NCBI GenBank assembly: GCA_963682175.1
Contig: OY821771.1
Coordinates: 31,764,201 to 31,828,200, forward strand
Source of the DNA: Triglochin maritima
Lineage: Eukaryota; Streptophyta; Magnoliopsida; Alismatales; Juncaginaceae
Length of the DNA: 64,000 nt
Direction: 5' to 3'
In this document: positions 34,166 through 47,393 of the stretch, piece by piece
Numbering within the stretch: the first letter of the stretch is position 1
Layout: each line of letters starts with the position of its first letter
Notes under the pieces: model-generated
Database searches by the model: none
What the model saw: only the letters and a program-made list of their open reading frames with translations
Told to the model about the DNA's origin: nothing
Made by a program: the position numbers and the translations under genes

Positions 34166-35107
34166 GTTCGAGAAGAAAGGAAAGGGAAGGGATGCCCGAA
34201 TCGGGCTCCTGATAAAACCCTACACCGACAGACGTTATCCGTTGGTGTTATGTTATGGCATGTCTGTGTAATAGCCCTAGGAATGGTCGATTTTCAAAGT
34301 TATGTCCGACGGATATTATTCGTCGGTGGTTTGAAGAACAAGTACACCAACAACCTTATCTGTCGGTGTTAACGAAGGTCTTCCATCGGAGTATGTTTTT
34401 GTGCCAAACAATTTTGACGCCCGCGTGTCTCTTAAGCAAAAACCTACACCGACATCCTAATCTTGGGGTTGGGTTTTGTGTTCGAGAAGAAAGGAAAGGG
34501 AAGGGATGCCCGAATCGGGCTCCTGATAAAACCCTACACCGACAGACGTTATCCGTCGGTGTTTTGTTATGGCATGTCTGTGTAATAGCCCTAGGAATGG
34601 TCAATTTTCAAAGTTATGTCCGACGAATATTATTCGTCGGTGGTTTGAAGAACAAGTACACCAACGACCTTATCCGTTGGTGTTAACGAAGGTCTTCCGT
34701 CGGAGTACGTTTTTGTGCCAAACAATTTTGACACCCGCGTGTCTCTTAAGCAAAAACCTACACCGACATCCTAATCTTGGGGTTGGGTTTTGTGTTCGAG
34801 AAGAAAGGAAAAGGAAGGGATGCCCGAATCGGGCTCCTGATAAAACCCTACACCGACAGACGTTTTCATTCGGTGTTATGTTATGGCATGTCTGTGTAAT
34901 TGCCCTAGGAATGGTCGATTTTCAAAGTTATGTCCGACGGATATTATTCGTCGGTGGTTTTAAAAACAAGTACACCAACGACCTTATCCGTCGGTGTTAA
35001 CGAAGGTCTTCCGTCGGAGTACGTTTTTGTGCCCAACAATTTTGATGCCCGCGTGTCTCTTAAGCAAAAATCTACACCTACATCCTAATCTTGGGGTTGG
35101 GTTTTGT
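34166..35107 (+). repeat. three tandem copies of a 314-bp unit
   Basis: Units start at 34166, 34480 and 34794, each with GTTCGAGAAGAAAGG and each ending TCTTGGGGTTGGGTTTTGTG. The period is exact at 314 bases and copies differ at few sites. Each unit holds inverted words such as CCGACGGATATTATTCGTCGG (split here as CCGACGGAT and ATTCGTCGG) and ACACCGACAGACG, the style of CACTA subterminal repeats. Apparent 143-codon ORFs across it are repeat artefacts. Confidence 0.93.
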
Positions 35108-35117
35108 GGCTGGATTC

Positions 35118-35660
35118 AGTGGACGCATGGGTACAAATCACATGTCCACGGCTTTCTATAGATTGGGGGGAGGCATTCAAGAGACAATTTCTAACGACTT
35201 TCGAGTTTGAGGTTGCACTTGGTTCTCCTGATTAACTACGAAAAATTAATTGTTAACTAACGATAACCTAATCAAAAGGAAGATTTATGTTAACCCACTT
35301 TTCCCTCTATGCGGCCTGGTTGACGAATCAGCAAATAACTTTTTTTCCGAGTAAGAGCTTGCCTCTCTGTTTTGGGATAGACCCTCACAAATAGACTTAA
35401 ACCTGATTATGAATAATGAGGTCTAATTCCGAATTCAGGAAACAACTTGATTTAGGGACAAGAGACTGGAACACTTTAATAAACACGACAATTTGGACTA
35501 TCCGAAAAGAAGGAAATAATCATATCTTTAAGGGGGAATCCACCCCAATTGCATGTCTAATCCATGGACGTTTTGACCTGTTTGAACAATGGACAAGTAC
35601 ACTTAAGAGGCATGGTCAACTCCTACAACAAACCATCGGAATAAGCGAACCAGAACATTA
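35118..35660 (+). pseudogene. 3' end of a LINE (zf-RVT region)
   Basis: It reads CGLVDESANNFFSE, stop, ELASLFWDRPSQ and, in another frame from 35416, NTTIWTIRKEGNNHIFKGES. This is the zinc-knuckle and WxIWKERNxRIF block that closes plant LINE ORF2. Upstream [18 protein letters not shown] may belong to it or to another element. It carries a frameshift and a stop. Confidence 0.6.
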
Positions 35661-35953
35661 ACCTTGGCAACCATGCAGATGGTGTCATTCCAATGAATTG
35701 GGACAATGTGGGAGGACAACCAGACTAACAAATCTGGATCTGGGAATCACATTGACAGATCCACATACGGTTCTCAACAATGGCACTAGGTTGCATGGGT
35801 TGGGTTGAAATCGCAAACTGATCCAAACCGAACTGATTGGGTCGGATTTTATTGAACTCGGGTTGTTTCAATTATGAAAAAATCTAGAACATACAAATTG
35901 GGTTGGGTTTGGTTCTTGGGGTCGTGTTGAACCGAACCAACCAGAAAATCAAA

Positions 35954-35957
<4 letters not shown>

Positions 35958-35991
<34 letters not shown>
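35958..35991. repeat. TA microsatellite
   Basis: An uninterrupted AT run of about 34 bases, just outside the copia LTR. Confidence 0.9.
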
Positions 35992-35994
<3 letters not shown>

Positions 35995-36039
35995 AAAACT
36001 TCTGTAAACTAACCATAAACTCAATTCACTCCCACTACA

Positions 36040-38071
36040 TGTAGGATTTTGTGTCCATATGTTTGCGTATATTTTAAAAAAATTAATACAAGTATACGTG
36101 ATCGATTTCATATTTTCAAAAAATTTATGTACATTATTTTGTGTTTATTCTAATATCATGCAATCCTAGATATATTAAAATAAACAAAGAGATGATCATA
36201 CCCAAAGGTTCTCGTCGAATTACCCACCGATTCGCCTCCAAGTGTTCACCAAACTCTAAACAAGATTAGAGATAAATGAGCTAGTCAATCAATCTCTAAA
36301 TCAAGCTTAAAATCCCCTTCAAGCTTCTGAGAATTCAATCTTCAAAAACTCAAATAATTAAGAGATTTTTCGTGGTGATTAATGGAGAGATTAGGGATAA
36401 AGAGAATTTTGCAACAACACTTATGAAATAACTAGGATGAGAGGTCCTTTTTATATCCTCTCAAATCATCCATATCATGAACTATTCTCTAGTCATGATC
36501 TCTTGTTTTTCTCTCCCAAAAACCAATCATAATTTACCACATAATCATCCTAAAAATGTTTTGACCAAGTCTGGAATTAATCCAGCTCGTGATCTAATTA
36601 TTCTCTTAATAATTCAGGGAAAATCGTACCAAACGGCCGACCGGAACAAACTAACCGGTCGACCGGTTGTTTAGTAAATCGTGATTTCGGTTGGACCACG
36701 AAATCCTTCGGTCGACCCATCACACGCACCCAGAGCTACTGTGATTTTCCGGTCGAACGGAACACATAAATGGTCGACCGATACAACGCGAGTATCAGCT
36801 ACTGGAAGTTTCTGGTCAGACGGAGACAAAAGTCGGTCAACCGAATACTGCCAAGATCAACAAGTGGAATCTCCAGGAAGTTTTCAGTCAAACCACGACC
36901 TATGCCGGTTGACCGTTTTGTCCGATTTTTGACTTTATCAAATTTTGGATTTGTTACCAACAAAATTTGATCTTTTGGGGTTTTAGCAAATTCATATCTT
37001 ATGTAATATATTATCCTATGTAATGTTGAATCAATTACACCCCATAATATATACACCTTATATGAATTTATCCATGATTCTAATTATGTCAATTTTCGTG
37101 ACATATTGATTTTATTGATTCACCACATGTGTCACTTTTCTCACGAAACCCGACACATCATATGAACTCAATATCAAGCTTCTTGTTTCCCAGTTTTGTG
37201 GTGTGAGGAGGATCTAAGCTAAATTGGCGACGATATTAAACACTTAATGTCTCAAACTATAAGAGGTATCTAGCTACACATTATAGTTACTCAATTAGCA
37301 TTGATGTCTTGTTCCACTCGAATCAAACACGATCCATTTAGTGATGTAAGTGCACCACTTGTGTCTATCCCTTGCCTCATGATATTAAGAATATATACAA
37401 AGTAGAAATGTGTCACCTTTGTATTATATTCATTTCTTGATCTCTTTAAGCTAATTATAACTATGTAACTTAACTCAAGTTAAATTGTGCATATTATAAT
37501 TTTGCTTTATCAAGGGTCCCACTAATATCATCACTCAATTAAAAGGGGCAATTATAATATTTTGACTAGCTATCTTTTCAGCATAAGTCATGTTCAACCA
37601 ACTAATGCATTTATCACTATACTCATTGATAGCTTTTGACAATAATCAAATTAAACACTTCTTATGAGAAAAGATATGTCTCATATCTTAGGATTCAAGA
37701 CACAGTGAAAACATTAATGACACATAACACAATTCCATAATATTTCACTTGTTAGGTCTATTCAATATATAAAAGTAATCTTTTCCCCTTTTATATACTC
37801 GTGTCGTCAAATATTTGTAGAGCTACAATAATTGACGACCAACACGATAATCTTATCTCGGTAATTAATGTTCCATGTTAATTACCATGATTGTGAATAA
37901 CTTTTGATTTATGTAAACCATTATCTTTTAGAGCTCTACGGTTAAGGACCAAGAGCCTCTTCCTTAACACTTCCAAAAGACGAATACAACAATCAAGGAA
38001 CAAAATGTTTGCACATTCAATTTATAACAATTGACACATAAAAGTAAAACTTTTAGAAGACATTCCTTTCA
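36040..38071 (-). repeat. 3' LTR of the copia element
   Basis: Plus-strand ends are TGTAGGATTTTG and CATTCCTTTCA. On the minus strand a palindrome cluster (36620-36920: CGGTCGACC, GGTCAACCG and others) precedes a TATA-like ATATAAAAA at 36448-36456. The inner edge (AAATTGGAGAT on the minus strand) may be the polypurine tract. Confidence 0.92.
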
Positions 38072-38182
38072 ATCTCCAATTTGTTATCAAAGTTTTCTTT
38101 TCACATACATTCTCAATGTATAAAACAATAATAACTAGGGTAACCATCTCCAATCACTCATCAAGCCAATCTACATGGTTCC

Positions 38183-39655
38183 TCAGACCCATGGACTCGA
38201 AATGCATTTCGCACTTGGCTTGGGATAAGGGTTTGTGAATGTATCAATTGTGTTGTTGTTTGTGTCCACCCATAATAAATTTATTTTGCCTTCGTCGATA
38301 AAGTCACGTGTGACAAAGTACTTGCGATCCATGTACTTCACTTTGTGGTGTGATTTATGATCCTTGATTTGCGAGATAGACGCACTATTGTCGCAAAATA
38401 GCTCTATGGGTCCCTCACTCGAGGGAACTACTCCAAGCTCTTCAAGGAACTTCTTAATCCACACTCATTCCTTGCTCGCTTCAGTGACAACCATAACTTT
38501 GGAAGCAGTGGTTGAGTCGGCCGTAGTGGTCTGCTTCCAGCTACGCCAACTCACGGCTCCACCATTCAGAAGGAAGATATATCCTGATTGCGATCTCCTA
38601 TCATCAGGATCACTCATGAAACTCGCATCCGAATAGCCCTCGGCTATTAGCACCCTTTGTCCTCCATAAACAAGAAACTTATCTTTGGTCCGGTTAAGGT
38701 ACCTCGGAATATTCTTGACCGTAGTCCAATGCTCAGGACCTACGTTGGATTGGTGACGACTTGTTACGCTTAGAGCATACGAGACATCGGGTCTTGTGCA
38801 AGTCATGGCGTACATGATTGATCCTATTGCCGAAGCATAAGGATATCTTTCATGTACTCCAAGTCTTTACGTGATTCAGCACGTTGAGACTTCTTGAGTT
38901 GCACACCCATACTCATTGTCACATTGACCTTTTTGGAGTTGTTCATGCTGAACCTTTCCAAGACCTTGTCAATGTATGCACGTTGACTTAGGTCAATGAG
39001 TCTTTGGGATCTATCTCTATATATCTTTATTCCTAAGATGTATTGAGCATCACCCATGTCTTTCATTGAAAATATAGATTTCAATGAACTTCTCGTTTGC
39101 TCAAACAAAGGTATATGATTTCCCATGAGGAGTATGTCATAGACATATAAGATCAAGAACACTATGTGGCACCCACTAACCTTCTTGTATATACAAGGCT
39201 CTTCCTTACTTTGGACGAAGTGAATCTTTTTGACTTCCTCGTCAAAGCACTTGTTCTAACTCCTTGATGTTTGCTTCAATCCGTAAATGCATCTTTGAAG
39301 CTTGCATACTTTGTCACTATTCTTTTGATCTTCAAAACCTTGAGGTTGTACCATGTACACATCATCCTCCAAGTTCCCATTAAGCAACGCCGTTTTTACA
39401 TCCATTTGTCATATTTCATAATCATAAAATGTGGCAATAACGAGCATAATCTGAATAGACTTGAACATGGCAACCGGTGAAAAGTTTCATCATAGTCAAT
39501 TCCTTGAACTTGAGTGAAACCTTTTGCTACAAACCTCGCTTTGTTGGTTGTCAAGTTCCCATCCATGTTCATCTTCCTCTTAAAAACCCATTTATTTTGA
39601 ACGGTTTTCCTTCCTTGCGGAAGGTCAACCAAGTTCCACACTTGATTGTCATACA
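38183..39655 (-). pseudogene. copia reverse transcriptase and RNase H, broken
   Basis: From the right: MYDNQVWNLVDLPQGRKTVQ and KWVFKRKMNMDGN (RT start), then KARFVAKGFTQVQGIDYDET. A frameshifted stretch follows, then YVYDILLMG at about 39130. The active-site YVDD is YVYD here, first Asp to Tyr. RNase H follows: TRPDVSYALSVTSRHQSN, EGYSDASFMSDPDDRRSQSG, ELFCDNSASISQIKDHKSHH, ending near 38183. The parts lie in different frames. Confidence 0.88.
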
Positions 39656-41187
39656 TGTTAGGATCTATGGCTCTCTAATCACTAGATACATACGGAATTA
39701 AAAATACTAATCGAAGGATTAAGAGATAAGACGTGCAAACCACAAAATCGACGACACCGAAGTTTAAAGAGGTTCGGCACCCACACCCGGGTCCTAGTCC
39801 TCTTCGCAAGCCTCGCTTGATCCCCAAGCCTCGCCTACGGTTCTGCTAACCTATCTCCGTTCTGGACCGAGATCAACGTTGTTTACAACTCCGAGCCTTG
39901 CGAAGAATCCTCGCCTCGCTTGTGTCTCCTCTCACAATCCGAGAGGGAGCTTCCTAGAAGCTTTACAACACAATGATTCTTTGATGTGGAAGTTGAATCA
40001 CAATCTAACACTCTATACTTGAGCACACTTGGATATTGATATGGAATGGATATGCAAGTGGTGAAGTTTTGGCTTGAGTGTTGAGAATTGAGAGCTTGAA
40101 GATGAAAAGGATTTGGCTTTGAGTATTGGATAGATAGGAAGTGTTCAAGAGATCCAAAACCAACAAATGAGGTTCTATTAATAAGCCTTCAAGCTCAACT
40201 AGCCGTTTGGGAGTTGGTGGGGAAATGGACCAATAGGAATGCAAGATGTGACTTAAGTTCGGGCAATTTTCGATGCATATTCAGTCGACCGTTAATAGAA
40301 CGGTAGTCCAAAGAATTGGTCTGATTTATGAATTCGGTTGACCGATTATATATCGGATCACCGTTCACCAACCTCCAGTAGCTTTTATCAATTTAGCCCT
40401 AATTAAGTTCGGTTAACCGAATTCCATTCGGTTCACCGTTCCAAGGTGCACAGTAAGATTGGTTGGGCTCTGATCTACTCAAGTTCGGTTGACCGTTTAC
40501 ACTTCGGTAGATCAAAGTTAGCGCGGGTTTTGCGCTGACAGTTATAGCTCAAATAATCGTTCGGTACAACGGTCAAGTGCCACATGTAAATAGTCGTTGC
40601 GCACCTAAAGCCAATAAGGAATTGGTAGACCGATATGTATTCGGTCTTCTGAAGTGGGACAAGTCAATTGGGCTCTAGGGACTCTATTCGAATGCGACCA
40701 TTGGAGCAAAGTCCAAACCCGGTTCAGGGCTATTCGGTCGACCGAAGGTGGTTCGGTCTTCCGTTGGGGCAATTCCAGAGAACACCTAAGTTTTACTGGT
40801 GGGAAGTATTCGGGTATCTGAAAGGTGTTCGGTAGACCGAACTAGACAAGATTTGGTTGACCGTAGGTGGTTCGATTTACCGATGAGGGACGGGATAGAA
40901 TCCTAGTGCTCAAGTTTACATAAAACCTTATGGACTCAATAAATACAAAATTACATGTCTTGGTCTAAAGCTTTGATTACAAGTCTTGAGTCTTGAGTCT
41001 TGATGTCTTTGTCCCAATGCTCATTTTCTTGATTATTTTGATCAACCTATTAAGATGATTGCAAGTATACAAGTATGTATGCAATGCATGAAATCATGTT
41101 TGCTCACTTTGATTGATTAGGTTGATTGATTAAGATTAGTTTAATTAATCATCAAAATTAATATAGATTAAGGCAAAAAAGGCAACA
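39656..41187 (-). repeat. solo SIRE-like copia LTR (1532 bp), TSD ATACA
   Basis: Plus-strand ends are TGTTAGGATC and AAAAAGGCAACA, flanked by ATACA at 39651-39655 and 41188-41192. It split a codon region (ESM|YDNQVW) of the host copia pol. Reverse-complemented, it begins TGTTGCCTTTTTTGCC like the LTRs at 57382 and 59500. The U3 holds a cluster of CGGTCGACCG-type palindromes (40268-40890) upstream of a degenerate TATA. Confidence 0.93.
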
Positions 41188-41192
41188 ATACA

Positions 41193-42646
41193 TTGATTCT
41201 ATTTCGGATTCCATGACTTTAAACCATAGTTTGGAGTCATTTCTTTCCATTGCTTCTTCAAGGTCGATGGATCATCGGTATCAAGTATCATGATCTCATG
41301 AAATCCCAAATACATATCGGGTTTCTTCCTTTCCCTCGTTGACCTTCTAAGTTCTTTTGGTTCTACGTGTACTTCTTGAACTTCTTCCACAATTTCTTGT
41401 GGAATTGGTTCGTGTTCGATTATCGAACGTACACTAGGTGGAGATGATTGAGTTTTCCTCACAATTGCTTGTGAGGGTCTCTCACTCACGCTCCTACTAA
41501 CCAAAGGAACCTCGGTTGGGCCTTCATGATCTTGAATGTCATCATTCATATCATGATCTTGTAGAATATGTTGAGTTTCCTCAAGCACAATTCTACTCCC
41601 ACTTCTCTTTATTCTTTCCATAAATTTTTTTTCTAGAAATACGGCATCCCTCTCTACAATCACTCAATTGGAGGTTATATGCCAAAAGTAGTATCCTCTT
41701 GTCTCACGAGGATAACCTATAAAGTAGCATTTATCCGCTTTTGGTTGAAGTTTGGTCGACATCAATCTCTTGATGTAGGGCATCACAACCCCAAATACTG
41801 AGAAAATTGAGCTTAGGTGTCTTACCACTCCATAGCTTATTAGGCGTTTTCTCCACGGATTTGGATGGAACATTATTTAGTGTGTAACAGCTTCTAGTGT
41901 ATAACTCCAAAGTAAAGCGGCAATTCAGCTTGACTCATCATTGATCGAACCATGTCGAGCAATGTTCTATTTCTCCTTTTGGATACCTCATTCCAGTGAG
42001 GTGTTCCGGGCGGAGTGAGTTGTGGTACAATACCACACTCCTTTAGGAACGAATCAAATTCGGTACTTAAGTACTCACCTCCACGATCCGTTCCTAGAGA
42101 CTTTATTTTCCTGTTGAGTTGGTTCTTTACTTCATTCTTGAATTCCTTGAACTTGTCAAAGGATTCACTTTTGTTTCTCATTAGATAAATATAGCCATAA
42201 CGACTATAGTCATCCGTGAACGTAATGAAGTACCTAAAATCATCTCTTGCACTTGTACTCATTGGACCACATACATCGGAATGTATCAAATCCAACAAGT
42301 TATTCTCTCTTGGACCCTTCTTCTTGAAAGGCCTCTTGGTCATTTTGCCCATTAGGCAAGGTTCGCACGTCTCCAATGATTTAAAATCAAGTTGACCAAG
42401 AAGGATAACTTCTTGCAATTTCTTGATGCGTTTTTCATTTATGAGACCAAGACGATAGTGCCACAAGAGTGTATCATTCACGTGAGTAGTTTTAAGTCTT
42501 TTGTTATTGATGTTTAAAATTTGTCTATTATTTAATTCAAGCAAATAAAGATCATTCCTCACGAATGCATTTGCATAGAAAATTTCATTCTTCGATATAG
42601 TCAAGCAAGAGTTTGAAATATTTATATTAAAATTATCCATATCCAA
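41193..42646 (-). pseudogene. copia integrase and linker, broken
   Basis: The GAG-pre-integrase end reads DTLLWHYRLGLINEKRIKKL, then CEPCLMGKMTKRPF. The second His of the zinc site (usually LGH) is Leu. The core shows LIHSDVCGPM (Asp), SLGTDRGGEYLS (Asp) and TPHWNEVSKRRNRTLLDMV. The catalytic Glu of the SERRN block is Lys here. A stop or frameshift falls near 41890. The linker to RT continues at 41199-41663 and ends STLEEAMERNDSKLWFKVME when read in the corrected frame. Confidence 0.87.
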
Positions 42647-42649
42647 ATA

Positions 42650-43872
42650 TCATACAGAAATAATATTCTTGTACATCAAAGGCACATAATAGACGTTCTT
42701 TAAACATAAATTTAAACCACTAGATAATTGAAGCTCCACGGAACCTTGTGCAATCACTGCAACGCTTGCACCATTTCCAACCTTCAAAATCATCTCGTTC
42801 TTCACGAGTTCCTTCCTATTCTTTAGTAGTTGCACATTAGAAATTAGGTGAGCACAAGATACAGTATCAATTACCCAATCATGGACAGATGTGACTAAAT
42901 TTATCTCAATAACAAATATACCTTTAGCCTTTTTGGGGCGCTTACGCTCAATCACTCCATTGTCAAGGTCCTCCTTGTACTTGGGGCAATTTGGCCGGAT
43001 GTGTCCCTTTTCACCGCAGTGAAAGCACTCCGTGTTGGGAGTCGGAGATTTCAAAGAATTCCCCATCGAGGCAGTCACACGAGCACCTCCTACTCCCTTG
43101 CTCTTGATTGGCATCCTTTTGGTAAATTTGCTTTTACCCTTGGTGATCTTCTTGCTCCCTCCATGGACGGCTAGGACGTGCTTGTTCCGACCCTTGCCAT
43201 GTCAACTTCAGCCATTTTGAAAGCGTTGTGAAGCTCCTCAAGACTCACCCCTTTCTCACGCACATGATAGTGCATAATGAAGTCCTTGTAGGACAGGGCT
43301 AGAGAGCCAAGAATCAAATCTTCCGCAATGTCATCGGGCATCGGGGAAGATAGCTTCGACAACTTCTCAATGTATCCTTGCATCGTGAGAAAATGCATAG
43401 ATACCGATGTTCCCTCTGCCATGTGGCACCTTGTGAGTGAGATGGTGGTCTTATATCGCACTTTTCTAGCATTATCAATGAACATCTTTATTAAAGCTTC
43501 CATGGTCTTCTTGGGTTTTGAATCCAAGTATTTTTCTTGAAGCGAGTCATCCATGGAGGCCAACATTAGACCGTGAACCTGGTTCTCTTAGTCTTCCCAC
43601 TTGGCCTTAGCCTCTTTCTCGCTATCGGTTGTCTTCTCATTTAATTTTGGGATTTCACCATCTAAAATATGAGATAGCTTCTCAAACTTCAACACGATAT
43701 TGAGCTTGAGTTGCCAGCCTATGAAGTTTGAGTCGTCATTTACCAACGGATGTTTTTCAATCATAGATCGCACAATAGGTTGAATATTCGACATTTCCAC
43801 AAAATAAATTATATGAGATTTAATATTAATTTTATGTTTGAAAATCAATACCGCAAATAAAAATTTATGCAT
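42650..43872 (-). pseudogene. copia gag and protease, broken
   Basis: Gag starts at ATG 43794 (MSNIQPIVRSMIEKHPLVND). It continues after a stop near 43590 into the UBN2 capsid-like region (SLTRCHMAEGTSVSMHFLTM, LSSPMPDDIAEDLILGSL) and the zinc knuckle CFHCGEKGHIRPNC. The protease site reads WVIDTVSCAHLI where the family has D-[ST]-G. The catalytic triplet is therefore lost. GWQLKLNIVLKFEKLSHIL near the start supports copia gag. Confidence 0.87.
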
Positions 43873-45227
43873 AATTGCAGCAATTCAAGATACTATCAAT
43901 TATAATATAAACTAGTTAAGGGCTATCAGATATATTATAAAATCAAGGTAAGAAAACATTTTCCAGTCATAACCATTTCGAAAATTTTGCAAACTTTTGC
44001 ATTTTCAAACTCTTATGACTCTTGTCGTTTTAATTAAGAGAGAATTTGACCAATCCTCCTAAGGAAAACTCTTTTTCTCAAAACTGAGTTAGGGCTCCTG
44101 GTCTTGTTAAAAAAAACTTATTTCATTTTATACGAGATACGTTTATCCATTGTATTCACAAATAAATACACTCGGTGTCCACTAAGGGTGAATCACACCT
44201 CGCACATCTATCCATGGCACAACAATAGGCAACCTTATATCTCCCACTATTCCCAAAGATGGAGGAACTTATCTCCCACTAAGGGCGAGCAGAATATCAC
44301 TCGATCGATGACTGCTAGTGGATGAAATAAGAAAGAAAAGTACTCTTAATTTTTGGTTGAACAATTAAAATATTTACATGTGATTTTAGAATTTAGATGA
44401 TCATGCATATTTATCTCTATACACATCCTAACATTCATTCATACAATCACATACATGTCAAGCACACAAACATAAATATATTCATTCACACACACATTAG
44501 TGTGAGTTTATATGTTCTCGCGTCCTTGACCTTTGCGCCTTCTCCGCAACTTCCTCTTGCACCATGGATGTAGATATTGAAAAAATATAAAATATGCATC
44601 TCACAAATTTTGAAAATATTCTCATATGCATGCATATACATAAATATAGAAAATTTGGCTTTTACATATACATAAGCCCATGTGATTGAATAATAATAAT
44701 AATATACACATTCATTCATTCATTCACACATGACTTCATTGGAACATACAAACTCACATATCCCTACAAAAGAGAACTCAAGCAACGCATGTACATATAC
44801 TATAAATTATTCTATTTAGTTTATCCTTCATTTCTAAATCAAATAATTTCAAAACCATTTGAAATCTATTAAAAATGATTTTGTACATTCATAGTTCAAA
44901 ATACAAAACATTTGAACCGGTGTTTATCCAATTTTCAAAAGAAAATTTTCAGGAAAGATAAACATATGCCTTTTTCGGTTTTATCCATGCTTTATAAAAT
45001 AATAATTTAATAAAAACGAAAATTTTACATGTTAGACATAAGTATAAATCTTAATTCTAACAATCATATGAAGTATTTCAAAACATTTAAAACTATCAAA
45101 AGAATCATATAGAATTAAATTAACAAAACTGTCGGAAATTCGAAAAAGACATCAAACATTAATTGTTTCGATTAGAGATGGTAAACTAAAATTAATTATG
45201 TAGTCTAATCATTGAAAATATGAACTA
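43873..45227 (-). other. untranslated leader of the copia element
   Basis: A long, AT-rich leader between PBS and gag ATG with no supported ORF. Confidence 0.6.
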
Positions 45228-45242
45228 GATTCTATGATACCA
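45228..45242 (-). promoter_or_regulatory. primer-binding site, tRNA-iMet type
   Basis: On the minus strand TGGTATCATAGAATC starts one base after the LTR. It resembles the usual copia TGGTATCAGAGC site for initiator tRNA-Met. Confidence 0.75.
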
Positions 45243-45243
45243 C

Positions 45244-47291
45244 TGTAAGATTTCGTGTCCCTATGTATGTGTATATTTGAAAAAATTCAATACAAGCATA
45301 CATGATCGATTTCATATTTTTAGCAATTTTATGTACATTATTTTGTGTTTATTCTAATATCATGCAATCCTACATATATTAAAATAAGCAAACAAAAGAG
45401 GATCATACCCAAAGGTTCTGTAAAACGTTTTCGAAGATCCGAAGTTCCGTTGCTTGTCGAATCACCCTTCGATTCACCTCCAAGTGTTCACCAAACTCTA
45501 AAGAAGATTAGAGAGAAATGAGCTAATCAATCAATCTCTAAATCAAGCTTAGAATCCCCTTCAAGCTTCTAAGAATTCAATCTCCAAAAACTCAAATAAT
45601 TAAGAGAATTTTCGTGGTGATTAATGAAGAGATTAGGGGGAGAGAGAATTTTGCAACAACACTTATGAAACAAGTAGGATGAGAGGTCCTATTTATAGCC
45701 TCTCAAATCATCCATATCATGAACTATTCTCTAGACATTATCTCTTGTTTTTCTCTCCCAAAACCAATCATAATTTACCACATAATCATCCTAAAAATGT
45801 TTTGACCAAGTCTGGAATTAATCCAGCCCATGATCTAATTATTCTCTTAATAATTCAGGGAAAACCGTACCAAACGGTCGACCGGTTGTTTAGTAAAACG
45901 TGATTTCGGTTGGACCACGAAATCCTTCGGTCGACCCATCACACGCACCCAGAGCTACTGTGATTTTCCGGTCGAACGGAACACATAAATGGTCTACCGA
46001 TACAACGCGAGTATCAGCTACTGGAAGTTTCCGGTCGGACGGAGACACAAGTCGGTCAACCGAATACTGCCAAGATCAACAAGCGGAATCTCCACGAAGT
46101 TTTCGGTCAAACCACGACCTATGCCGGTTGACCGTTTTGTCCGTTTTTTGACTTTATCAAATTTTGGATTTATCACCAACAAAATTTGATCTTTTGGGGT
46201 TTTAGCAAATTCATATCTTATGTAATATATTATCCTATGTAATGTTGAATCAATTACACCCCATAATATATACACCTTATATGAATTTATCCATGATTCT
46301 AATTATGTCAATTTTCGTGACATATTGATTTTATTGATTCACCACATGTGTCACTTTTCTCACGAAACCCGACACATCATATGAACTCAATATCAAGCTT
46401 CTTGTTTCCCAGTTTTGTGGTGTGAGGAGGATCTAAGCTAAATTGGCGACGATATTAAACACTTAATGTCTCAAACTATAAGAGGTATCTAGCTACACAT
46501 TATAATTACTCAATTAGCATTGATGTCTTGTTCCACTCGAATCAAACACGATCCATTTAGTGATGTAAGTGCACCACTTGTGTCTATCCCTTGCCTCATG
46601 ATATTAAGAATATATACAAAGTAGAAATGTGTCACCTTTGTATTATATTCATTTCTTGATCTCTTTAAGCTAATTATAACTATGTAACTTAACTCAAGTT
46701 AAATTGTGCATATTATAATTTTGCTTTATCAAGGGTCCCACTAATATCATCACTCAATTAAAAGGGGGCAATTATAATATTTTGACTAGCTATCTTTTCA
46801 GCATAAGTCATGTTCAACCAACTAATGCATTTATCACTATACTCATTGATAGCTTTTGACAATAATCAAATTAAACACTTCTTATGAGAAAAGATATGTC
46901 TCATATCTTAGGATTCAAGACACGGTGAAAACATTAATGACACATAACACAATTCCATAATATTTCACTTGTTAGGTCTATTCAATATATAAAAGTAATC
47001 TTTTCTCCTTTTATATACTCGTGTCGTCAAATATTTGTAGAGCTACAATAATCGACGACCAACACGATAATCTTATCTCAGTAATTAATGTTCCATGTTA
47101 ATTACCATGATTTTGAATAACTTTTGATTTATGTAAACCATTATCTTTTAGAGCTCTACGGTTAAGGACCAAGAGCATCTTCCGTAACACTTCCAAAAGA
47201 CGAATACAACAATCAATGAACAAAATGTTTGCACATTCAATTCATAACAATTGACACATAAAAGTAAAAAATTTAGAACACATTCCTTTCA
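45244..47291 (-). repeat. 5' LTR of the copia element
   Basis: Plus-strand ends are TGTAAGATTTCG and CATTCCTTTCA. A TATAAATAG box (minus) lies at 45689-45697, with the palindrome cluster upstream at 45868-46136. It aligns with 36040-38071 along its length. Confidence 0.92.
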
Positions 47292-47393
47292 TTACCATCT
47301 TCCTTCAACTATTTGCTACTACCGCCACCCATCACAAGCCTACACTCCATGCCTCTTCCACTACTACTCCAATCTTCTCACAGGCATGGTTAA

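Larger units (their letters stand above)
36040..47291 (-). mobile_element. full-length copia element, dead, with a nested solo LTR
   Basis: Two long LTRs (36040-38071, 2032 bp; 45244-47291, 2048 bp) bound gag, protease, integrase, RT and RNase H in copia order on the minus strand. The PBS is at 45228-45242. The LTRs differ by scattered bases and indels (for example 34 bases near 45420 absent from the left LTR). Outside bases (CTACA left, TTACC right) are not a clean target duplication. Every catalytic centre is altered. The insert at 39656-41187 splits RT from integrase. The insertion is older than the element at 6825. Confidence 0.92.

Noticed and set aside
34255..35000. Two nearly identical 143-codon ORFs (MACLCNSPRNG...)
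   Set aside because: They lie in the 314-bp tandem repeat. They recur only because the repeat recurs, the period is not a multiple of three, and no domain is recognised.
36035..47296. Target duplication for the large copia element
   Set aside because: CTACA on the left and TTACC on the right agree at only three of five bases, so no duplication is claimed.
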